Part shown: piece after piece, positions 1 to 10,585 of the stretch
Numbering within the stretch: position 1 is the first letter of the stretch
How the letters are laid out: each line of letters begins with the position of its first letter
Assembly: GCA_903893565.1 (NCBI GenBank)
Contig: CAITMU010000161.1
Coordinates: 1 to 42,100, forward strand
Source of the DNA: an uncultured beta proteobacterium
GTDB lineage: Bacteria; Pseudomonadota; Gammaproteobacteria; Burkholderiales; SG8-41
Direction of reading: 5' to 3'
Length of the DNA stretch: 42,100 nt
Translations under genes and position numbers: made by a program
The notes under the pieces: model-generated
Seen by the model: only the letters and a program-made list of their open reading frames with translations
Databases searched by the model: none
What the model was told of the DNA's origin: nothing

Positions 1-131
1 ACAATTAGGTGATTTTCCTGTTCAACTAGACTTGTTCCAAACGTTGGGACACTAGTGAGGGAATATCAAAAATACCCTAATGATTTTGGATATATCTGAC
101 AGGTTGGACGCTCTTTAATGAGCAGGGTGTG

Positions 132-216
132 TGGTGCCTCGGGACGGACTCGAACCGTCACATCTTTCGATACCGGATTTTGAGTCCGGCGCGTCTACCA
201 ATTCCACCACCGAGGC
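132..216 (-). tRNA. tRNA-Leu (anticodon CAA)
   Basis: On the minus strand this folds as a complete class II tRNA. The acceptor stem is GCCTCGG/CCGAGGC, the discriminator is A, and the CCA end is genome-encoded (132-134). The anticodon stem is CCGGA/TCCGG with loop CTCAAAA, giving anticodon CAA, which reads the Leu codon TTG. A variable arm and a T arm with GGTTCGAGTCC are present, as expected for tRNA-Leu. I see no intron or mismatch in the acceptor stem. Confidence 0.97.
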
Positions 217-224
217 GATAACTC

Positions 225-233
225 ATTATAACA
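225..233 (-). promoter_or_regulatory. Extended -10 promoter element of tRNA-Leu
   Basis: The minus strand reads TGTTATAAT, an extended -10 (TGn followed by consensus TATAAT), whose downstream edge is 8 nt before the mature tRNA 5' end. No good -35 is visible at 17 nt; TGCTGA at a 16-nt spacing is the nearest. An extended -10 can compensate for a weak -35. Confidence 0.6.
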
Positions 234-288
234 TTACTTCCGAAAGTCAGCATTGTTGCGATCCAAACTACGGATTCATATCACAAAA

Positions 289-1257
289 TTAGTTGAATTT
301 CGTCCCACTTTTTTTTACCAAATCGCTCCACTTTTTGAGGTCAGCTAACATGTAGCGTCGGAATGTTTCGGGGTCATTGCTGACGGCTTCGGCGCCATCG
401 GCGTGGACTTTTTTGATGAAATCCTCAGATTTGGTGAAGGCGACGAGCTCGGCATTTATTTTTTGCACGATGGGCTTTGGAAGGCCGGCAGGGCCTATAA
501 GGCCATACCATCCAACGACTTCAAAGCCTGGCAAAACTTCTGCCATAGCGGGGATGTCGGGTAATGAGCTGACTCGCTTACCGGCGGTCACCGCGATGGC
601 GCGAAGCTTACCGGAGCGAACCTGTATCATCGCGGGGGTTAACCCAGCAAAGCTAAATTGATACTGTCCAGCAATAAGGTCAACGATGGCTGGTCCAGTG
701 CCTTTGTAGGGGATGTGTTGGCCTTGTATGCCGGCCATTAATTTGTAAAGTTCACCAGCCAAATGCCCACCGCTGCCAATGCCCGCTGAGCCGAAATTGA
801 TGGGATCTTTGGTGGAATGACTCCAGTCTACAAATTCCTTTAAATTTTTTGCTGGGTGATTGTGATTTACAAGGAGCAATGTGCCGGCCGCCGTCAATTG
901 ACTGATCGGGGTAAAGTCATTGACCGGGTGGTAGGGCAACTTTGGTAATATGGCCGCATTGATGGTGTGTTGGTGATAGGCGATGAACAGGGTATAGCCG
1001 TCCGGGGCAGAATTTTTAGTGATCTCAGCCCCATTAACGCCCGAGGCGCTACCCCGATTATCAACGATGGCTTGTTGCTTCCAAGATTCGGTTAATCGAG
1101 TGGCCACCAGTCGAGCCAGATAATCGGTAGTGCCACCGGGAACCGCTGGCGTAATGATACGAACGGGGTGACTGGGGTAGTTGTCAGCCGATTGCGCGAC
1201 AGAAAAAACAAGTCCAAGTATCACAAAACCGAGCAGTTTTAACATGATTTGACCCAT
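289..1257 (-). CDS. Bug/TctC-family periplasmic solute-binding protein
   Basis: The 322-aa length is usual for the Bug (Bordetella uptake gene)/TctC family, the binding component of tripartite tricarboxylate transporters. There is an N-terminal signal peptide (hydrophobic core about residues 6-20, likely cut after AQS) and then the family opening YPSHPVRIITP. Family motifs follow: PGGTTDYLAR near 40-50, VDNRGSASG near 65-75, APDGYTL near 85-92, HIPYKGTGPA near 180-190 and a closing KSGTKFN. The ligand, probably a small carboxylate, cannot be told from sequence. ATG codons at 1257 and 1245 are both possible starts. It is a single gene between the tRNA and the YchJ-like gene, with no permease gene nearby. 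Confidence 0.93.
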   Translation of the reverse strand: MGQIMLKLLGFVILGLVFSVAQSADNYPSHPVRIITPAVPGGTTDYLARLVATRLTESWKQQAIVDNRGSASGVNGAEITKNSAPDGYTLFIAYHQHTINAAILPKLPYHPVNDFTPISQLTAAGTLLLVNHNHPAKNLKEFVDWSHSTKDPINFGSAGIGSGGHLAGELYKLMAGIQGQHIPYKGTGPAIVDLIAGQYQFSFAGLTPAMIQVRSGKLRAIAVTAGKRVSSLPDIPAMAEVLPGFEVVGWYGLIGPAGLPKPIVQKINAELVAFTKSEDFIKKVHADGAEAVSNDPETFRRYMLADLKKWSDLVKKSGTKFN

Positions 1258-1325
1258 ATGGTGAATTGGAAAATACGGTGTTAATTAGGGTTGCATAAAC
1301 AGGCTCTGAGCTTGCTGAGAATGTA

Positions 1326-1721
1326 TCAGGACTGCATTTGACCATCAATGTAAAACCATCTTCCTTCCAGACAAACAAAGCGGCTCACTTCATGAAGACG
1401 ATAAGCGCGCCCTTGTTGTCGATAACGTGCGATGAACTCTACCACACTTGACTTAGCGTTGGTTTCGACACGAAGGATCCTCAGCCCCAGCCACTTGAAA
1501 TCCTCTAAAATTAATTCAGCAGGGCGGGTAGTCGGATGCCATGTCGCGAGTAAGTAGGAGGTAAGGTCCAAGACATAAGCACTGTAGCGGGAACGCATTA
1601 AAGCTTCTGGATCAGGGCCTTGTGGTTGGTTTTCTACGGGCGCATGCCAAACCTGACAACAGTGGCTATAAGCTAGTTTACTTTGACAAGGACAGGTATT
1701 TTGGGTTTTTTGTCGGGACAT
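1326..1721 (-). CDS. YchJ-like protein with N-terminal SEC-C zinc motif
   Basis: The N-terminal motif CPC...HCC (residues about 10-23) is a SEC-C-type zinc-binding element. The rest matches the YchJ/UPF0225 pattern: ALMRSRYSAY, then a His-Pro step (WHPTTRP), then VEFIARYRQ and a HEVSRF segment ending in an aromatic/Gly strand. The fold is NTF2-like and the molecular function is not established. I chose the ATG at 1721 (131 aa), which places the zinc motif near the N-terminus; a longer form from 1739/1742 is possible but neither start has a clear ribosome site. It is divergent from queA. Confidence 0.85.
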   Translation of the reverse strand: MSRQKTQNTCPCQSKLAYSHCCQVWHAPVENQPQGPDPEALMRSRYSAYVLDLTSYLLATWHPTTRPAELILEDFKWLGLRILRVETNAKSSVVEFIARYRQQGRAYRLHEVSRFVCLEGRWFYIDGQMQS

Positions 1722-1789
1722 AAAAATGGGCAAAAACATCAAGGTAAAACGTAGCCTCTACATTTTAAAATCCTCTGACTCACTCAGTC

Positions 1790-1818
1790 CTGACACTAAT
1801 CGAGTGGACCAGTATAAT
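1790..1818 (+). promoter_or_regulatory. Sigma-70 promoter for queA, possibly leaderless
   Basis: CTGACA (1790-1795) and a perfect TATAAT (1813-1818) are separated by exactly 17 nt. The expected transcription start (about 1824-1827) coincides with the queA ATG at 1827, and no Shine-Dalgarno sequence precedes that ATG. Confidence 0.7.
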
Positions 1819-1826
1819 CGTATGCT

Positions 1827-2852
1827 ATGCGCGTAGAAGATTTCGATTTTAACCTGCCTGAGGCGCTTATAGCCCAAAGTCCTGCATTGCAACGTCGTGA
1901 CAGTCGTTTGCTGTGCGTGGATACTCGCCATAAGCAATTTATTGATAGTTTTTTTTCCCAGTTCATTGATAAGGTGCCAGCCGGTGAATTGTTGATTTTT
2001 AACGATACTCGTGTGATCAAAGCTCGGTTAAAGGCAGTCAAGTCCACTGGCGGCAAACTGGAGGTGCTGATAGAGCGCATACTCGGACCACACCGGTTGC
2101 TCGTTCAGATCCGTGCTAGCCATGCACCGAAAACAGAGTCAATACTAAATTTTGAAGGTGGATTTCGTGCGAAGGTTGTAGCGCGCCAGGCAGAGTTTTT
2201 TGAGCTGGCATTGGAGCCTGGGGAGGACATTTGGCAACTGATGGAACGCCACGGGTCCGTTCCGCTACCGCCCTATATTACTCATCCGCCTGAGGGGGAT
2301 GATGAGGCCCGTTACCAGACAGTGTATGCTAAGCACCCGGGTGCGGTGGCCGCGCCCACCGCAGGGCTACATTTTGATGAATTGTTGCTCGCGGCCCTCA
2401 AGCAAAAGGGTGTCGAGTTGGCCTATCTAACTTTACATGTGGGGGCGGGTACTTTTCAGCCCGTGAGGGTTTCTAATCTTTCCGAGCATGTGATGCATAC
2501 GGAATGGTATGACATTCCTCAGTCAACGATTCAGAGTATTGAAAAAGCACGGGCAAGGGGTTCTAAAGTGATGGCCGTTGGTACCACGAGCTTGCGCGCT
2601 CTTGAGTCGCGAGCGGTGGAGGGCGCATTGTACCCGGGCAGCGGGCAAACCCAATTATTTATTACCCCGGGCTATCGCTTCAAAGTGGTGGATCGTTTAT
2701 TGACTAACTTTCATCTGCCCCGATCTACTTTGTTGATGCTCATTTCGGCATTTTCGGGTTCGGATTTGATCCGACAAACCTATCAACATGCCATAGAGCA
2801 ACAGTATCGATTTTTTAGCTATGGCGATGCTATGCTCATTGATAGAGCTTAG
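1827..2852 (+). CDS. queA: S-adenosylmethionine:tRNA ribosyltransferase-isomerase QueA
   Basis: QueA transfers and isomerises the ribosyl moiety of SAM onto preQ1 in tRNA to make epoxyqueuosine. The 341-aa length is typical. Visible signatures are the N-terminal DFDFNLPEALIAQSP, FNDTRVIKARL near residue 50, PLPPYI near 145, the GAVAAPTAGLHFD block near 172-184, LTLHVGAGTFQPV near 205-217 and RLLTNFHLPRSTLLMLISAF near the C-terminus. The ATG at 1827 fits family N-termini (MRVxDF). The next gene is tgt, which acts just before QueA in queuosine synthesis; the gap is 88 bp. Confidence 0.98.
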   Translation: MRVEDFDFNLPEALIAQSPALQRRDSRLLCVDTRHKQFIDSFFSQFIDKVPAGELLIFNDTRVIKARLKAVKSTGGKLEVLIERILGPHRLLVQIRASHAPKTESILNFEGGFRAKVVARQAEFFELALEPGEDIWQLMERHGSVPLPPYITHPPEGDDEARYQTVYAKHPGAVAAPTAGLHFDELLLAALKQKGVELAYLTLHVGAGTFQPVRVSNLSEHVMHTEWYDIPQSTIQSIEKARARGSKVMAVGTTSLRALESRAVEGALYPGSGQTQLFITPGYRFKVVDRLLTNFHLPRSTLLMLISAFSGSDLIRQTYQHAIEQQYRFFSYGDAMLIDRA

Positions 2853-2931
2853 CGCATGCGTCTTACTTTACTGATGATTTTGAAACACATAGTGTTGGCA
2901 ACATCGCCTTAACCGACTTTTCCAAGATTAA

Positions 2932-4041
<1,110 letters not shown>

Positions 4042-4161
4042 ACGGAGTGAGTGCATAATTAGGTTAAAATGACGGCCAGAAATACTTTTCCGGGATTGTG
4101 GGCCGTAGCTCATGAGGCCTCTGAAGGTATCCAACGACATACATTGTGAATTTAGTCTTTT

Positions 4162-4167
4162 AGGAGG
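4162..4167 (+). promoter_or_regulatory. Ribosome binding site setting the yajC start
   Basis: A perfect AGGAGG lies 4 nt before the ATG at 4172. It favours that ATG over an in-frame upstream ATG at 4112, which would add 20 residues unlike YajC. Confidence 0.8.
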
Positions 4168-4171
4168 TTAC

Positions 4172-4492
4172 ATGTTTATCACGGAAGCGTGGGCTCAGGC
4201 CGGCGGTGCACAAGGCGGTGGCATCGAGAGTATGGTGCTGATTGTGGTGATGTTTGGGGTGCTTTATTTCATGATGATTCGTCCTCAGATGAAGCGAGCT
4301 AAAGAGCACAAAACGATGATCGAAGCGCTACAAAAAGGCGATGAAGTGATCAGCGGTGGTGGCGTATTGGGGCGCGTGTCAAAAATGAACGAACAATACA
4401 TCAGTGTTGAAATTGCCACAGGAGTGGAGGTCCAGATGCAACGCTCTTCTGTGCAACTCGTATTACCCAAAGGCACTTTAAAAAATTTGTAA
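4172..4492 (+). CDS. yajC: Preprotein translocase subunit YajC
   Basis: This is a 106-aa single-pass inner-membrane protein that associates with SecDF in the Sec translocase. A short N-terminal region rich in Ala/Gly is followed by one membrane segment (about residues 20-40, VLIVVMFGVLYFMMI) and the diagnostic RPQMKRAKEHK. A cytoplasmic tail follows with GDEVISGGGVLGRVSK and VEIATGVEVQMQRSSV. It lies 104 bp upstream of secD. Confidence 0.97.
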   Translation: MFITEAWAQAGGAQGGGIESMVLIVVMFGVLYFMMIRPQMKRAKEHKTMIEALQKGDEVISGGGVLGRVSKMNEQYISVEIATGVEVQMQRSSVQLVLPKGTLKNL

Positions 4493-4596
4493 TTTTAGGT
4501 CTTGGCTGAGAGGTTTTTTGGTCTCAATGATTGTAGCTAAGTGACCTGCAATGAACCCATTTTATTCATCGATTTAATGCGAGAGTTCCTTTTATA

Positions 4597-6474
4597 ATGA
4601 ATCGCTATCCGCTCTGGAAATATCTCTTGTTGCTTGCCGTTTTGACATTCGGCTTTTTATTTACCTTGCCGAATTTTTATGGTGAGTCTCCGGCAGTGCA
4701 AGTCTCTGCTTTGAAGCCGACATCAGAGATTGACTCGGGTTTGTTGGGTAAGGTCGAAAGGGCATTAAGCCAAGCAGAGCTTAAGCCCGAAGGAATCGTG
4801 CAGGAGATGGGTAGCGTAAAAGTGCGTTTTGCTACAACCGAGTCACAGTTAAAGGCGAAGGAGTCGATACAAACGCAGTTGGGCGATCAATATGTAGTGG
4901 CGTTGAATCTACTGTCGCGAAGCCCGAATTGGTTGACCTCTATTGGGGCGCTGCCAATGTATCTGGGGCTTGATTTACGAGGAGGCGTGCACTTTTTGCT
5001 ACAAGTGGACATGAAAGCGGCCTTGAATAAAAAACTCGACTCCAGTGTGAACGATATCCGTTCTTCCTTACGCGACAAAAGAATTCAATACGCTGGGGTT
5101 AGCCGTAACCAAGATCAATTGACCGTTAAGTTCCGTGATAAACCCACGCAAGAAAAAGGTATTGAAGTGTTAAATACCCTTTTGCCTGATTTTAAGTTCA
5201 AAGCGCAGAATGATGCTGAATTCAGTGTGTTGGGAAAGCTAAGTGATGAGGCGATTAAGTCGACTCAGGAAAGTGCCTTGCAGCAAAATATTTTGACTTT
5301 AAGGAACCGGGTTAATGAATTGGGTGTAGCAGAGCCGATTATTCAGCAGCAAGGAACTGATCGGGTGGTCGTACAGCTACCCGGGGTTCAAGATACGACG
5401 CGGGCAAAAGACATTTTAGGTCGTACGGCCACTTTAGAGATCAGGATGGTTGAAGCCCATTCGGGCGATCCCTCGGCACGAAACTACGACCCCCAAAAAA
5501 TTGAAGAAGCGATCAAGGGCCAGGTGCCTTTTGGTATGGAACTTCAATATGCACAACGTGAAAGTGGCAAGGAGCCCTTGTTATTGAATAAGCAGGTGGT
5601 ACTTACCGGTGAACGTTTAACCGATGCGGCCCCTGGTTTTGATGGAACTGATCACCGCCCGGTCGTGAGTATTACGGTTGATGGACAAGGCGCGCGTATT
5701 ATTCAACAAGTCACCCGTGAATCCGTTAAGCGGCGTATGGCCGTGTTGTTGATGGATCGAGGTAAGGCCGAGGTGCTTACAGCCCCTGTGATCCAATCTG
5801 AGCTAGGGGCTCGTTTCCAGATTACTGGATTTAAGTCGACAAACGAGACCAAGGATCTTTCCTTGTTATTGCGTGCCGGTGCTTTGGCCGCACCGATGGA
5901 AATTGTTGAAGAGCGAACGGTCGGACCTTCGCTAGGAGCTGAAAATATTCGAATCGGCTTCCAATCTATGTGGTACGGATTTGCGGCCATCTCGGTTTTC
6001 ATGATTTTTTATTACGTTTTGTTTGGTGCTTTTTCGATTGTGTCTTTGGCTTGTAATTTATTGTTCTTGATTGCATTGTTATCTTTATTACAAGCAACTC
6101 TGACCTTACCTGGTATTGCGGCGATTGCGCTGGCTCTGGGTATGGCTATTGACGCGAATGTTTTGATCAACGAACGTGTTAGAGAAGAATTAAGGGCAGG
6201 TAATACTGCGCAGGCTGCTATATTTGCGGGTTACGATCGCGCTTGGGGTACGATTCTAGATTCAAACGTCACGACACTGATTGCCGGTGTTGCTTTGTTT
6301 GCGTTTGGCTCTGGCCCTGTGAAAGGGTTTGCGGTTGTGCATTGTCTAGGTATTTTGACCTCGATGTTTAGTGCGGTATTTTTATCACGCGCATTGGTCA
6401 ATCTTTGGTACGGTGGACGGCGCAAGTTAGATAAAGTGTCGATCGGTCAAGTATGGAAAAATAAGCAGGTTTAG
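4597..6474 (+). CDS. secD: Protein translocase subunit SecD
   Basis: SecD uses the proton gradient with SecF to drive late steps of protein export. The 625-aa length is typical. There is an N-terminal membrane segment (about 8-28), the LGLDLRGGVHFLLQVD signature (about 124-139), the large periplasmic P1 domain, then LRAGALAAPMEIVEERTVGPSLG before the five C-terminal membrane segments (about 455-610). The last contain GMAIDANVLINERVREE, the conserved SecD helix with its Asp and Arg residues. secF starts 31 bp downstream, so the two are surely cotranscribed. Confidence 0.98.
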   Translation: MNRYPLWKYLLLLAVLTFGFLFTLPNFYGESPAVQVSALKPTSEIDSGLLGKVERALSQAELKPEGIVQEMGSVKVRFATTESQLKAKESIQTQLGDQYVVALNLLSRSPNWLTSIGALPMYLGLDLRGGVHFLLQVDMKAALNKKLDSSVNDIRSSLRDKRIQYAGVSRNQDQLTVKFRDKPTQEKGIEVLNTLLPDFKFKAQNDAEFSVLGKLSDEAIKSTQESALQQNILTLRNRVNELGVAEPIIQQQGTDRVVVQLPGVQDTTRAKDILGRTATLEIRMVEAHSGDPSARNYDPQKIEEAIKGQVPFGMELQYAQRESGKEPLLLNKQVVLTGERLTDAAPGFDGTDHRPVVSITVDGQGARIIQQVTRESVKRRMAVLLMDRGKAEVLTAPVIQSELGARFQITGFKSTNETKDLSLLLRAGALAAPMEIVEERTVGPSLGAENIRIGFQSMWYGFAAISVFMIFYYVLFGAFSIVSLACNLLFLIALLSLLQATLTLPGIAAIALALGMAIDANVLINERVREELRAGNTAQAAIFAGYDRAWGTILDSNVTTLIAGVALFAFGSGPVKGFAVVHCLGILTSMFSAVFLSRALVNLWYGGRRKLDKVSIGQVWKNKQV

Positions 6475-6505
6475 CGCTCATCGTAACGCGCAGACGGAGA
6501 AGAAA

Positions 6506-7441
6506 ATGGAATTTTTTAGAATTAAACGTGATATCCCTTTTATGCGTCATGCCTTGCTCTTAAATGTGATTTCCTTGATCACATTTGTCTTGGCTGTGAT
6601 TTCTTTGTCAACCCAAGGATTGCATCTGGGAGTTGATTTTACGGGAGGTACTGTGTTGGAGGTTGGTTTTAATCAACCCGCAGACTTAGGCAAGATCCGT
6701 GAATCGATGACTAAATTCGGATTCTCAGAGGCCAGTGTGCAAAATTTTGGGACCGTGAGAGATGTGTTGGTCCGACTCCCGATTAAAGAGGGGGTCACTA
6801 GTGCACGTTTGTCGGAGCAGGTTTTGGGTGAACTTAAACTTATAGACCCTAGTGTAGTGTTAAAGCGTACAGAATTTGTTGGCCCTCAAGTGGGTAAGGA
6901 ATTATTAGAAAATGGAGCCATGGCGTTGTTGTTCGTCTCACTGGGTATCGTAGGCTATTTGGCGATGCGTTTTGAATGGAAATTCGGCGTTTCTGCCATT
7001 ATTGCTAACCTTCACGACGTGGTGATTATTCTGGGATTTTTTTCTGTCTTCCATTGGGAATTTTCTTTACCAGTGTTGGCGGCAGTATTAGCTATTTTGG
7101 GTTATTCGGTTAATGAGTCGGTGGTGGTGATGGATCGAGTGAGGGAGAATTTTAGGAATCGTAAATTCCGGACGGTTCCCGTGCCGCAAGTCATTGATAA
7201 CGCGATCACGGTCACGATGTCTCGTACGATTATCACTCATGGCTGTACGCAGTTAATGGTCTGCTCGATGCTTATTTTTGGAGGCGAAACTCTACATTAT
7301 TTCGCATTGGCGTTGACCATTGGTATCTGTTTTGGTATCTACTCTTCCGTGTTTGTAGGCAGCCCTTTGTTGATGTGGTTTGGTTTACGTCGCGAAGATT
7401 TGGCTAAATCTGAGATCAAGCCAGTTGAAGCATCTCAGTAA
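6506..7441 (+). CDS. secF: Protein translocase subunit SecF
   Basis: SecF is the 311-aa partner of SecD. An N-terminal membrane segment is followed by the GVDFTGGTVLEVGF signature (about 43-56), a periplasmic domain, the ...TEFVGPQVGKEL segment that leads into the membrane, and five C-terminal membrane segments. These include the conserved GYSVNESVVVMDRVRENFR region and TMSRTIITHGCTQL. A ribosome site GGAG precedes the ATG at 6506. Confidence 0.98.
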   Translation: MEFFRIKRDIPFMRHALLLNVISLITFVLAVISLSTQGLHLGVDFTGGTVLEVGFNQPADLGKIRESMTKFGFSEASVQNFGTVRDVLVRLPIKEGVTSARLSEQVLGELKLIDPSVVLKRTEFVGPQVGKELLENGAMALLFVSLGIVGYLAMRFEWKFGVSAIIANLHDVVIILGFFSVFHWEFSLPVLAAVLAILGYSVNESVVVMDRVRENFRNRKFRTVPVPQVIDNAITVTMSRTIITHGCTQLMVCSMLIFGGETLHYFALALTIGICFGIYSSVFVGSPLLMWFGLRREDLAKSEIKPVEASQ

Positions 7442-7462
7442 GTTTTAAGCTGACTTTATAAG

Positions 7463-8107
7463 GTGAGTGTGTTTTCCGAACTCATGGATTTGGTTCTGCA
7501 TTTAGACCAATATTTGCAGACAATCATTGCTACCTATGGTGTTGGAGTGTACGCCATCTTGTTCGCAATTATTTTTTGCGAAACCGGATTAGTGGTTATG
7601 CCTTTTTTGCCCGGAGACTCTTTGTTGTTTGTCACCGGCGCGCTGGCAGCCTCCGGGAGCCTTGAGCTTCATACTTTATTGTTACTCTTAATGGCGGCCT
7701 CTTTCCTAGGGGACAACACAAATTATTGGCTTGGGCGTTTTTTTGCTCCGCGACTTTTTTCCCACGGTTCTTCCCGTTGGTTAAATCCTGATCATTTAGA
7801 AACAACGAAAAATTTCTTTCATCGATATGGGGCCAAAACGGTGATGTTGGGACGGTTCTTACCTATCGTTCGAACTTTTACCCCTTTTGTTGCGGGGATG
7901 AGTCGCATGCCGGTTGCGCAATTTATGACCTTTGCCGCCTTTGGAGCGGTTTTATGGATTGGATCGTTAGTGATGGCCGGATATTTTTTTGGTAATATTT
8001 TTTGGGTAAAACACAATTTGACCCTTGTGATTCTCGGGATTATTGTTTTGAGCCTGTTACCCGGCTTGATTCAGTATTGGCGCGCTCGAAGAGCATCAAA
8101 TGCTTAA
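7463..8107 (+). CDS. DedA-family membrane protein
   Basis: The product is a polytopic inner-membrane protein of about 214 aa in the DedA/VTT (SNARE-associated) family, members of which are implicated in undecaprenyl-phosphate and phospholipid flipping. Motifs seen are ETGLVVMPFLPGDSLLF (about 34-50, re-entrant loop with E and D), GDNTNYWLGR, and FHRYGAKTVMLGRFLPIVRTFTPFVAGMSRM with the conserved Arg residues and amphipathic helix. The start is uncertain: GTG at 7463, GTG at 7469 or ATG at 7484 could all serve. It lies 21 bp after secF and probably belongs to that operon. Confidence 0.93.
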   Translation: MSVFSELMDLVLHLDQYLQTIIATYGVGVYAILFAIIFCETGLVVMPFLPGDSLLFVTGALAASGSLELHTLLLLLMAASFLGDNTNYWLGRFFAPRLFSHGSSRWLNPDHLETTKNFFHRYGAKTVMLGRFLPIVRTFTPFVAGMSRMPVAQFMTFAAFGAVLWIGSLVMAGYFFGNIFWVKHNLTLVILGIIVLSLLPGLIQYWRARRASNA

Positions 8108-8186
8108 ATGCATTGAGCTCCTCTTGCTACTGAGAGAAAAATGAAAGCCCGCTTACAGAGAATGGATCTTTAAGCGTATAGCCTGG

Positions 8187-9047
8187 TCAATTTAATAAAC
8201 TCGCGAGTTTTTTTCGATATTGGCTAACAAGGCTGTGATCCGATCCGAGTACGCTAAATAACTGAAGCATGCTCTTGCGAGCGACTTCGTCATTAAATCG
8301 ACGATCACGGCGAATGATCTCCAGTAGTTGATCTAATGCCTCAGGGTATTGGGCATTGGATATATATCGGATGGCCAGTTGATGTCTCACCGTTAAATTG
8401 GCAGGATCGGCTGTAATGGTGCGGGTGAGGCTTGGAATGTCGTCTAAGTGAGCGGCGGCTTTTGTTAATTCAATACGGGCTTGTAGGTTTTTTAATCGAT
8501 CCAACCAAGGTTCTGCCGAGCTCACGTTAGAAAGTAAGCTGGCGGCTTCTTCAGGTCTTTCTAGGTCAAGCAAAAGCTCAGCCCGATCGATTAAAATGAT
8601 GTCGCTCTGCGGGTCAAGTTCTGCGGCCTGTTCAAGAAGATGCAGAGCACGCTTCGCATCTTTGAGTTGAACATATTCCAACATAGCCTCGAGACGTAAT
8701 TTCTCACCCGGTGAGGGCAGTAGCTTGTTAATAAATGTACGTATTTGTGACTCGGGCAACGCACCGGAAAATTCGTCGACAAGGGCCCCATTGAGGAACG
8801 CTTTGACCTGTGGGATACCGCGCACATTGAATCGCGTGGAGAGTTCGGGATTGTCATCAGAATTAACTTTGACGAGTTGAAATCGGCCCTTATATTCGCT
8901 GGCTAATTTCTCTAAAATCGGTTTTAACGCTCTGCAGGGGGCACACCAAGGCGCCCAGAAATCCACCAACACTAGCACGTTATGGGAAGTTTCCAGTACG
9001 GCTTGATCAAACTCATCGACACCCACATCAAGTTGCCATTCGGACAT
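8187..9047 (-). CDS. cnoX: CnoX/YbbN-type thioredoxin-TPR chaperone
   Basis: The N-terminal thioredoxin domain (1-110) has the active site WCAPC with C35 and C38, plus a cis-Pro region GIPQVKAF. It is followed by a TPR-like helical domain (about 115-286), the YbbN/CnoX arrangement. CnoX-type proteins hold unfolded clients and pass them to GroEL or DnaK. E. coli CnoX lacks one of the two active-site cysteines; here both are present, so redox activity is plausible, as reported for some alphaproteobacterial CnoX. It sits 46 bp downstream of purB on the same strand and converges with the dedA gene. Confidence 0.9.
   Translation of the reverse strand: MSEWQLDVGVDEFDQAVLETSHNVLVLVDFWAPWCAPCRALKPILEKLASEYKGRFQLVKVNSDDNPELSTRFNVRGIPQVKAFLNGALVDEFSGALPESQIRTFINKLLPSPGEKLRLEAMLEYVQLKDAKRALHLLEQAAELDPQSDIILIDRAELLLDLERPEEAASLLSNVSSAEPWLDRLKNLQARIELTKAAAHLDDIPSLTRTITADPANLTVRHQLAIRYISNAQYPEALDQLLEIIRRDRRFNDEVARKSMLQLFSVLGSDHSLVSQYRKKLASLLN
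8197..8214 (+). terminator. Possible intrinsic terminator of the sec-dedA operon
   Basis: AAACTCG-CGAGTTT is a perfect 14-nt palindrome followed by four more T on the plus strand. With a CGCG loop the stem is only 5 bp and AT-rich, so it is weak. It lies inside the last codons of the convergent cnoX gene. Confidence 0.25.
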
Positions 9048-9093
9048 TGCTTACAACCTATTCATTTTTTGGATGCGTTAAATCAAAAAAACA

Positions 9094-10479
<1,386 letters not shown>

Positions 10480-10585
10480 TTATCCTGTTAAAATGAGGCC
10501 ATACTTTACCATAGGAAATGCTCATCTATTTCAAGCGATTTAGCCCCTGATAGGTGGGTTTTTTATATTACAGAGGATGATCCGT

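Noticed and set aside
377..661. Plus-strand frame opposite the first Bug gene.
   Set aside because: Antisense shadow of a clear Bug coding sequence; no family resemblance or ribosome site.
4112..4171. Upstream in-frame ATG for yajC.
   Set aside because: AGGAGG at 4162-4167 serves the ATG at 4172, and family N-termini begin there.
10542..10566. Terminator-like CCCCT...AGGTGGG followed by TTTTTT just upstream of the first MmgE/PrpD gene.
   Set aside because: The stem needs a bulge and is short, and no upstream plus-strand transcript needs terminating; an attenuator role cannot be supported.
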